Assembly: GCA_937896705.1 (NCBI GenBank)
Contig: CALBOC010000383.1
Coordinates: 1-7,112 of the forward strand
Length of the DNA: 7,112 nucleotides
Source: an uncultured Micrococcaceae bacterium
GTDB lineage: Bacteria > Actinomycetota > Actinomycetes > Actinomycetales > Micrococcaceae
Direction of reading: 5' to 3'
Shown here: piece after piece, positions 1 through 4,723 of the stretch
How the letters are laid out: the number at the start of each line of letters is the position of its first letter
How positions within the stretch are numbered: position 1 is the stretch's first letter
Program-made: the position numbers and the translations under genes
Notes under the pieces: model-generated
Database searches by the model: none
Told to the model about the DNA's origin: nothing
Seen by the model: the letters and a program-made list of their open reading frames with translations, nothing else

Positions 1-412
1 AGCCCATGTTGCCTTTGACCACAATGTCGCCGCCCTTGAGCGAAATGCCGCAGCGTGTTGAAGCGTTACCCTCCACGATGAGTAGCCCACCATGTGCGGT
101 GGCAGCAGCTGACTGGGAGGCGTGACCTTTGATGTGCACAACTCCCGACATCATGTTTTCGGCAACGCCTGGTCCGGCCATCCCGTTAATGGTGATGTTG
201 CCGCGCTGGTGCATCCCGGCGCAGAAGTACCCGACGTCGCCTTCAATTTCGACGTTGATCGGGTCTTTGACACCGGCTGCTACCGAGTGGCCGCCACGAG
301 GGTTGAGCACCCGATAGTTCGAGGCGGTAGGGTTGTGCAGCTCGGAGTTCAACTCCCTGAGTGTTTTGTCGGTCAGATCAATCTCAACGGTCGTATCGCT
401 TAGCGTTTCCAT
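1..412 (-). CDS. glxC: GlxC/MgsB-like GXGXG-domain subunit of a split glutamate synthase-type enzyme (partial, C-terminus outside window)
   Basis: The frame starts with ATG at 412-410 and stays open to the window edge, giving 137 residues. Family members are, from memory, about 220-230 residues, so roughly 60 percent is present. After a short N-terminal segment (residues 1-40, containing LNPRGGHSVAAG at 37-48) come the regularly spaced Gly-rich turns of the glutamate synthase C-terminal right-handed beta helix: EGDVGYFCAGM (57-67), NGMAGPGVAENMMSG (76-90), HGGLLIVEG (107-115) and KGGDIVVKGNMG (126-137). In glutamate synthase this domain is structural and helps couple the amidotransferase and FMN domains; here it is a separate polypeptide. 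The start overlaps the glxB stop by 13 bp, with a weak GGAAGG Shine-Dalgarno inside glxB, which suggests translational coupling. The family call rests on the repeat pattern and on the glxB neighbour. It could equally be named mgsB if the system makes N-methylglutamate. The formylmethanofuran dehydrogenase C subunit shares the fold but does not fit this context. Confidence 0.88.
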   Translation of the reverse strand, partial: METLSDTTVEIDLTDKTLRELNSELHNPTASNYRVLNPRGGHSVAAGVKDPINVEIEGDVGYFCAGMHQRGNITINGMAGPGVAENMMSGVVHIKGHASQSAAATAHGGLLIVEGNASTRCGISLKGGDIVVKGNMG

Positions 413-1293
413 GTGTACACCTTCCCCGGCCCTGGTTCGAAAATATCAGCGTCCTCAATGCCCGGCAGGTGAGCAATGGCCTGGAATTCCGAGGCCATAG
501 CGACCCACTGCGGGTGCTCGGCGATGATGACGGGTTTGCATGCGTACTCGTCGCGGACCACCGCAAAGCTATCTTCGGTAGTAACCAACAGGGTGTAGAA
601 ACCGTCGAAAGTATCGGACAGGTGACGCATCGCGGTGTCAAGGTCGTCACCTTTTTGTTGCATCCGCCACGACACGAAACGGGCGGCGACTTCGGTGTCA
701 TTCTCCGAGTCGAATTCAAGCCCTTCTTCGATGAGGTCCCGACGAATCGTGTTGTGGTTCGCAAATGAACCGTTGTGCACGATCGACAAGCCGTTGACCG
801 AGTACGGGTGAGCACCGGCAGCACTCACTGCGGATTCGGTGGCCAGTCGGGTGTGGATGACGCCCTGCCAGCCGGTGGTTTCGGACAGGCGGTAGGTGTC
901 GCGCAAATCCATCGGGTTGCCGATGCCCTTGTAGATGATGCTGTCCTCACCGCTACCGATGACACTGGCTTCGGGAGCGATATCGCGTACGATCCGCAAC
1001 AGTTCGTCCGCTTTCATTTTGGCGCGAATAAACGTGGTGTCGGACATGTCTTCCACCGACACATCAGCGTCGGATGGAAGTTTTTCGACTAAGCGTTCCT
1101 TGAGATCGCCCGGCGCTGCCAGTAGGGACACGGATGAGTAATCTTCCGGCAGACGTTCGCGATCACCATAGAGCGCAACCCCGGCTGAGTCCGGGCCGCG
1201 TACGACGATACCTTCGACCATCTCATGCAGGAAGGAACCGAGCTGCGGAGCGAGCGATTCGTCTCGCAGGTGGATTCCAGCAATTCCACACAT
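400..1293 (-). CDS. glxB: GlxB/MgsA-like class II glutamine amidotransferase subunit
   Basis: A complete 297-residue protein of the Ntn-hydrolase class II glutamine amidotransferase family. It should hydrolyse glutamine to glutamate and release ammonia, or move an amine to a partner subunit. It begins Met-Cys-Gly-Ile-Ala-Gly, so Cys2 would be the N-terminal nucleophile after Met removal. Other family landmarks are RGPDSAG (32-38), HTRLATES (147-154, substrate-binding Arg149), HPY (162-164), HNGSFANH (173-180, oxyanion-hole Asn-Gly), ENDTEV (197-202), RDEYACKPV (247-255) and MASEF (266-270). About 110 residues separate RGPDSAG from HTR, much longer than in PurF or AsnB; I understand this to be typical of the free-standing GlxB type. 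There is no synthase domain, so it must work with partners: the GXGXG subunit follows at once and an FMN subunit is expected beyond it. The start is fixed by AGGAGG seven bases upstream and by the need for Cys2. The protein lies 46 bp after the channel gene and overlaps glxC by 13 bp. Confidence 0.93.
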   Translation of the reverse strand: MCGIAGIHLRDESLAPQLGSFLHEMVEGIVVRGPDSAGVALYGDRERLPEDYSSVSLLAAPGDLKERLVEKLPSDADVSVEDMSDTTFIRAKMKADELLRIVRDIAPEASVIGSGEDSIIYKGIGNPMDLRDTYRLSETTGWQGVIHTRLATESAVSAAGAHPYSVNGLSIVHNGSFANHNTIRRDLIEEGLEFDSENDTEVAARFVSWRMQQKGDDLDTAMRHLSDTFDGFYTLLVTTEDSFAVVRDEYACKPVIIAEHPQWVAMASEFQAIAHLPGIEDADIFEPGPGKVYTWKR

Positions 1294-1300
1294 GGATGAA

Positions 1301-1306
1301 CCTCCT
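1301..1306 (-). promoter_or_regulatory. Shine-Dalgarno of glxB
   Basis: AGGAGG on the minus strand lies seven bases before the ATG at 1293-1291. It fixes the start that places the catalytic cysteine at residue 2. It sits in the 46-bp gap after the channel gene, which shows no terminator-like hairpin. Confidence 0.85.
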
Positions 1307-1339
1307 ATGTTCTTCTTTACTGTGAATAGTTGTACTGCA

Positions 1340-2455
1340 CTAGGCAGGATCTGTTGCGCGCATCTCTTCGGCGGGGAACGCCTCTGCGTCGTCGAGCATC
1401 ATGGTTGGTCTTGGGAACAGTCGCAGGATCAGCCCCACGATGACGCCCAGTACCAACCCGATAACCAAGGTGCCTACCACCGCGACCGCTTGGGAGCCAC
1501 CTGAAAAGCCCAACACGATGGGGACCAATCCCCCAACGATTCCAGGCACGCCATGGAGGTTGTGCACTCCCATGGTGTCCCACACTCCGGTCTTGTTCCG
1601 CAACCATTCGTCGAGGAACAAGAACGAAAGAGTAGATACCGCGCCCGCCACTAATCCGATAATCCACGACTGCAATGGGGTAGCTAGGTCTACGCTGGCC
1701 CCGATTGCCACGCCACCGGCAAGGATGGCGTACGTGAAGACTAACGGGTCGATGGTGCGCTTCAAGGCCCAAAGTATCAGGTAGGTCGCCAGTATTGAAG
1801 CCACCATCGCCAGGTAGGTATTGGCCATACCTGGGATGACGTCTTCGGGCGGCAACAGTGCGGTGACGAACGAAGGCCACAGCACCATCAGCAGCATGGA
1901 GGCTAACCACACGAAGGATACAGAATGCACACTAGTAGCCGCGGGTTCATTATTGACGGCTTTATTCCGTAAGCCGAGAATGACGCCCCAGCCCCAGTAT
2001 GCAGCGAACATATGCACCAGGATCGAGCCGCCGGCGTCCAGTACTCCGTCTAGGAAACTAAACAGGAACCACTCGATGAGCATGTAGCCGGGCACGAACA
2101 GCACGCCGACTAAAACGTAGGCGATGGTGGAGATATGGCCGAGGAACACCCCGATCGCAATGACCAGGGTGATCGCGCAAAAGGCCGCCCCGATGATGAG
2201 TTCGACATCGATTGCCGCGCCGAAGATGCCGACGTTGGCCAGCATGTACAGCGGGAAGGAGGTCGCAAACACCAACAGCGTGGCAAGTGCGACACCCCAT
2301 TCGTAGCGGCGGATGAACATCATGAGGAAGGCCACCAGCATCAGCATGAAGAACACGTCTTGACCGCGGTGGAACTGGAACAGTTCTGCCGTTTGGTCGT
2401 TGACGACGTTGGTCATGGTGTGGAGGGTAGGCATGAGTGATGAGAAGGTATTCAT
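1340..2455 (-). CDS. amt: Ammonium/methylammonium channel of the Amt/Rh superfamily, Rh-type
   Basis: A complete 371-residue integral membrane protein with about 11 hydrophobic segments (roughly 34-48, 54-72, 83-104, 109-134, 141-162, 178-201, 212-230, 237-254, 262-282, 300-318, 322-346) and a short charged C-terminal tail. It should conduct ammonia/ammonium and probably methylamine across the cytoplasmic membrane. Several blocks read as Rh rather than classical Amt: DAGGSILVHMFAAYWG (140-155), LWPSF with a following NTY (192-196, 212-214), LAGGVAIGAS (245-254), LVAGAVSTLS (268-277) and GVHNLHGVPGIVGG (296-309). The pore twin-histidine pair would be His148 and His301. The N-terminal 30 residues are not hydrophobic, so the extra first helix of animal Rh proteins is absent. 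The start at 2455 is kept because the in-frame ATGs at 2434 and 2416 have no Shine-Dalgarno; upstream of 2455 there is only a weak GGGA. It lies 41 bp after glnT. No glnK gene accompanies it in the window, unlike many amtB loci. Confidence 0.9.
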   Translation of the reverse strand: MNTFSSLMPTLHTMTNVVNDQTAELFQFHRGQDVFFMLMLVAFLMMFIRRYEWGVALATLLVFATSFPLYMLANVGIFGAAIDVELIIGAAFCAITLVIAIGVFLGHISTIAYVLVGVLFVPGYMLIEWFLFSFLDGVLDAGGSILVHMFAAYWGWGVILGLRNKAVNNEPAATSVHSVSFVWLASMLLMVLWPSFVTALLPPEDVIPGMANTYLAMVASILATYLILWALKRTIDPLVFTYAILAGGVAIGASVDLATPLQSWIIGLVAGAVSTLSFLFLDEWLRNKTGVWDTMGVHNLHGVPGIVGGLVPIVLGFSGGSQAVAVVGTLVIGLVLGVIVGLILRLFPRPTMMLDDAEAFPAEEMRATDPA

Positions 2456-2480
2456 AAGGTCACGTCCCTAGGATCAGACC

Positions 2481-2493
2481 GTAGCGCTGCTAC
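2481..2493 (-). promoter_or_regulatory. Small intergenic hairpin between glnT and the channel gene
   Basis: A perfect 5-bp dyad (GTAGC, three-base loop, GCTAC) begins three bases after the glnT stop. No T-run follows on the transcribed strand, so a full terminator is unlikely. It could modestly dampen read-through or protect the glnT message, or be chance. Confidence 0.25.
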
Positions 2494-2496
2494 AGG

Positions 2497-3891
2497 TTAT
2501 GGGAAGCGCAGGTAGCGGCTAATTTCATGGGAGGTCACCACGTCAGTGACATCGTGGTACTCAGCGCGCTTGATGCGAGCGTAGTAATCCACGAAGGCTT
2601 CGGTGTCATCCGATGGTTCACCGTACGGTCCATCGATTGGGACTTGGCCGAAGGCTTCCCGCAACACCTGATCTTGGCCCAGGTAGTGCACCGATTCCAT
2701 CAGCGAGTGCGGCAACATCTGGATGCCGCGGCGTTTAATTTCCTGCCACGGTGCGATGTAAAGGTCCATGTCGTTGGGCTCGCCCGGATCCAGTTTGCGA
2801 TTGACCCCGTCCATGCCGGCAGCCAGGGCTGCGGTGAAGCCCAGGTAGGGGCTTCCGGAGAAATCCGGAGTGCGGTCTTCGATAGCACCGGACCGTGCGA
2901 TACGCATCATCTGCGTACGGTTGTTGCCGCCATAGGTGATGGCCACCGGCACCCAGGTACGGATGGTTTCGGTCCCGGCCTTGAGCCGCTTATAGGAGTT
3001 CACGGTCGGGGCAACCATCGCGGTGTAGCCGCGAGCGTGCTCGAGCATGCCGGCTACAAAGCTGTAACCAAGTTCGGACAGATCCAGACCACGCGGGTCG
3101 TTTTCGTCTAGGAACAGGTTCTCGTCGGTGTCTGTGTCCCACAGGCTCATGGTGTAGTGGAAGCCGTTACCGGTATTGTCGGTGAATGGTTTCGGCATGA
3201 ACGTGGCGATCATGCCGTATTCTTCGGCCAGTGAGTCGACCATGTAGCGGAAGAAGATCGCCCGGTCAGCGGTCTCCAGCGCATCGGCGAAGGTGACGTT
3301 GATTTCGAACTGACCGTTGCCGTCTTCGTGATCCACGGCGTAGTTCTCCCAGCCGAGTTGCGAGACGTACTTGGACAACCGGGTCATCAATTCATACTGG
3401 CGAGTTAGCGCTTTGACGTCGTAGCACGGCCGTGGCCAATTATCGTATTTATCAGCTACTCGAAGCTGACCTTCTTCGTCGTAGTCGACCAGCATGAATT
3501 CAGCTTCGAATCCAAGCTTGAAGACGTAGCCTTGCTCTTCGGCTTTTTTCATTTGGTTTTTCAAGATGGTGCGTGGGCAGTATTCCCACGGCTTGCCTTC
3601 AACGGTGACGTCGCCGATCACGTGGGCGAGGCCTTTTTTCCACGGCACGATGCGGAAAGTTTTTGGATCCGGAATGATCTCAACGTCGGGGCTCTGTGGA
3701 CCCTGACCGATATGACCGGCTGCGAAGCCAGCGAAACCAACGCCATCGGAGAAGAGTGCATCAACCTGGTTTGCCGGGACGAGCTTAGCGCTGGATTTCC
3801 CCTGCACTTCGGTAAACGAGGCGAAGATGAATTCGATCTCGTGTTCTTCGATCAGTCTTTTAACGTCTTCTACGGTTTCTGGTTGTGCCAT
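2497..3891 (-). CDS. glnT: Type III glutamine synthetase-like ligase (GlnT / gamma-glutamylmethylamide synthetase GmaS group)
   Basis: A complete 464-residue enzyme of the glutamine synthetase fold. It should join an amine to the gamma-carboxyl of glutamate using ATP. The metal and substrate residues can be followed: GFEAEF (127-132, Glu129 and Glu131), DHEDGNGQFEIN (187-198, Glu189 and Glu196), GNGFH (241-245, metal-binding His245), PTVNSYKRL (295-303), GNNRTQMMR (322-330, the Arg pair) and IEDR (337-340, Glu338 and Arg340). GVGFAGFA (50-57) and the overall length match the GlnT/GmaS branch. At the ammonium-site position the family normally has Asp in an FTDxxG context, but here FTEVQG gives Glu28. 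The second His of the usual HxH after GNG is Thr247. The ATG at 3891 has GGAGGA seven bases upstream. An upstream in-frame ATG at 3984 would add 31 atypical residues and is not chosen. It is the first gene of the apparent operon. Possible substrates are ammonia, methylamine (GmaS), ethanolamine or polyamines; the channel and glx neighbours favour ammonia or methylamine. Confidence 0.92.
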   Translation of the reverse strand: MAQPETVEDVKRLIEEHEIEFIFASFTEVQGKSSAKLVPANQVDALFSDGVGFAGFAAGHIGQGPQSPDVEIIPDPKTFRIVPWKKGLAHVIGDVTVEGKPWEYCPRTILKNQMKKAEEQGYVFKLGFEAEFMLVDYDEEGQLRVADKYDNWPRPCYDVKALTRQYELMTRLSKYVSQLGWENYAVDHEDGNGQFEINVTFADALETADRAIFFRYMVDSLAEEYGMIATFMPKPFTDNTGNGFHYTMSLWDTDTDENLFLDENDPRGLDLSELGYSFVAGMLEHARGYTAMVAPTVNSYKRLKAGTETIRTWVPVAITYGGNNRTQMMRIARSGAIEDRTPDFSGSPYLGFTAALAAGMDGVNRKLDPGEPNDMDLYIAPWQEIKRRGIQMLPHSLMESVHYLGQDQVLREAFGQVPIDGPYGEPSDDTEAFVDYYARIKRAEYHDVTDVVTSHEISRYLRFP

Positions 3892-3898
3892 GGACGGC

Positions 3899-3904
3899 TC
3901 CTCC
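3899..3904 (-). promoter_or_regulatory. Shine-Dalgarno that decides the glnT start
   Basis: GGAGGA on the minus strand lies seven bases before the ATG at 3891. Because this site is strong, the in-frame ATG at 3984 is unlikely to be used. Confidence 0.85.
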
Positions 3905-3935
3905 AACGGGGTGTGACTCAGGGTCTCTTGTCTTC

Positions 3936-3948
3936 GTTCAGGGTGAAC
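3936..3948. promoter_or_regulatory. Dyad GTTCA-GGG-TGAAC in the glnT leader, candidate operator
   Basis: A perfect inverted repeat with 5-bp arms and a 3-bp centre lies 45 bp upstream of the glnT start codon. A TAAAAT hexamer (minus strand, 3962-3957) lies just upstream, so the dyad would cover the start of any transcript from it, a place where repressors often bind. That hexamer has no good -35 partner. Arms this short can occur by chance. Confidence 0.3.
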
Positions 3949-4000
3949 ACAGAGCGATTTTAGACAGGAATGTCCGAGGTGCACTCAGTGATGCAAGGCC

Positions 4001-4029
4001 ACTTTTCCAGCAGGGCGGGGCGGTGTCAA
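4001..4029 (-). promoter_or_regulatory. Candidate promoter of the glnT operon
   Basis: On the minus strand a consensus TTGACA (4029-4024) is followed after exactly 17 bp by AAAAGT (4006-4001). The second element keeps only the A at position 2 and the T at position 6 that actinobacterial -10 boxes usually conserve. Transcription would start near 3995, leaving a leader of about 100 nt. The 16-bp dyad at 4030-4045 touches the -35 box. An alternative -10-like TAAAAT lies at 3962-3957. Confidence 0.4.
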
Positions 4030-4041
4030 CCGCATAACCAT
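4019..4041. repeat. Direct repeat copy 1 (proximal to glnT), uninterrupted
   Basis: On the plus strand GGCGGTG (4019-4025) runs straight into TCAACCGCATAACCAT (4026-4041). All 23 bases recur in copy 2 at 4205-4235, where 8 extra bases split the two blocks. This copy contains the -35 TTGACA complement and most of the dyad. Confidence 0.55.
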
Positions 4042-4045
4042 GCGG
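4030..4045. promoter_or_regulatory. Dyad CCGCAT-AACC-ATGCGG, candidate activator or repressor site of the glnT operon
   Basis: A perfect inverted repeat with 6-bp arms and a 4-bp centre directly abuts the TTGACA of the candidate promoter. If transcription starts near 3995, the dyad is centred near -43, where an activator contacting RNA polymerase would sit; a repressor site is also possible. One arm and the centre recur in the upstream repeat copy at 4205-4235. The LuxR regulator encoded upstream is an obvious candidate ligand, but that link is inference. Confidence 0.4.
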
Positions 4046-4204
4046 AAGTTACGGGCACTTTAGGGCTAGACACACACGAAATCTCATGTTAGGGGAACAG
4101 GAACGAGCATTCTGGTTTTGAAAATGGTTGACATCTCGAGATCAGCTGCCCCCGACCTACTGGGAGCAATGCGAAGTGCCACCCTCCCCGACACCGACGA
4201 CATT

Positions 4205-4235
4205 GGCGGTGCCGTGCATTCAACCGCATAACCAT
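4205..4235. repeat. Direct repeat copy 2 (distal), interrupted by 8 bp
   Basis: GGCGGTG (4205-4211), then eight unmatched bases, then TCAACCGCATAACCAT (4220-4235). The 16-bp block is identical to copy 1 and lies 194 bp from it. Copy 2 lacks the second arm of the dyad, having ATCCAC in place of ATGCGG. It may be a weaker auxiliary regulator site or the trace of a local duplication. Confidence 0.5.
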
Positions 4236-4496
4236 CCACTGACAGCGCGCTATAACACGAAGTCGTTGGATTCGACCGGCTGCGCATCGCCGCCGGATCA
4301 TAGATTAGTCTCCGAAGCCAGGAATTATGAAGCACGTCACACGAAGAGGGGCCCACGCACGGATCAGGGTTCACTGACCTGTTTTTGAACAAAAATCGGA
4401 GCAAATGGCGGATTTGATGTAGAAGATTTCTCGAATGCGGCTAAAAAACTGAGAAGCGGTTCACTAGGAGCGAACGAGCGGCTTGGCAAGGACGTT

Positions 4497-4518
4497 CTTG
4501 CTGTGTCTTCGCAGCAAG
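4497..4518 (-). terminator. Hairpin downstream of the luxR gene, possible terminator without T-run
   Basis: CTTGCTG (4497-4503) and CAGCAAG (4512-4518) form a perfect 7-bp stem around an 8-base loop, about 205 bp after the luxR stop. No T-run follows on the minus strand. It could end or process the luxR transcript, but the distance and lack of a U-tract make this uncertain. Confidence 0.3.
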
Positions 4519-4723
4519 GGCTAGCTGGGGTAACGGAGGCGAGAGTGGCTGACCTAGTGTCAGATCGCCGGTTTCAACAATCTTCTCCGCGCTTTGCCAG
4601 CTGCTGCAGGTGGTCGGAAACTACAGGCTTAAACCTATTTGGGGTGCCGCACGACCAGATCTTGTTGAGCAAAGTTCATTCGACGACAAGTGCCGATCAA
4701 GGATGTATGGGACGGTTAGCTGT

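Larger units (their letters stand above)
3892..4723. other. 832-bp stretch without a convincing gene, between luxR and glnT
   Basis: Open frames here (for example 4128-4388 plus, 4084-4404 minus, 4503-4727 plus) translate to low-complexity mixes of Ser, Pro, Arg and Cys with no recognisable domain, and I saw no good Shine-Dalgarno for them. The half near glnT (3892-4240) holds the candidate promoter, two dyads and a direct repeat. The half near luxR (4380-4723) is visibly more AT-rich and holds a hairpin and short A-runs. I recognised no tRNA, riboswitch or insertion-sequence ends. It is best read as the luxR 3' region plus a long control region for the operon. A decayed gene or small RNA is possible. 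Confidence 0.6.

Noticed and set aside
384..824. A 146-codon minus-strand frame overlapping glxB
   Set aside because: It is an out-of-frame shadow of glxB, rich in Thr, Arg and Ser, with no domain.
1317..1910. A 197-codon minus-strand frame overlapping the channel gene
   Set aside because: It is an out-of-frame shadow of the channel gene with an Arg-, Gly- and His-rich translation.
3892..3984. A 31-residue N-terminal extension of GlnT from the ATG at 3984
   Set aside because: The extra residues do not resemble the family, and a strong Shine-Dalgarno sits correctly before the ATG at 3891.
4030..4060. A possible GlnR-type box around GTAAC on the minus strand upstream of glnT
   Set aside because: Only one half-site resembles the GlnR pattern; the GNAAC partner at the 6-bp spacing is missing.
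4133..4142. A perfect 10-bp palindrome ATCTCGAGAT about 240 bp upstream of glnT
   Set aside because: It contains an XhoI-type core and does not extend outward. One 10-bp palindrome in several hundred bases is not strong evidence for a site.
4084..4404. A 106-codon minus-strand frame in the luxR-glnT gap
   Set aside because: The product is rich in Ser, Arg, Pro and Cys with no domain or conserved pattern, and its frame contains repeat copy 2. It looks non-coding.
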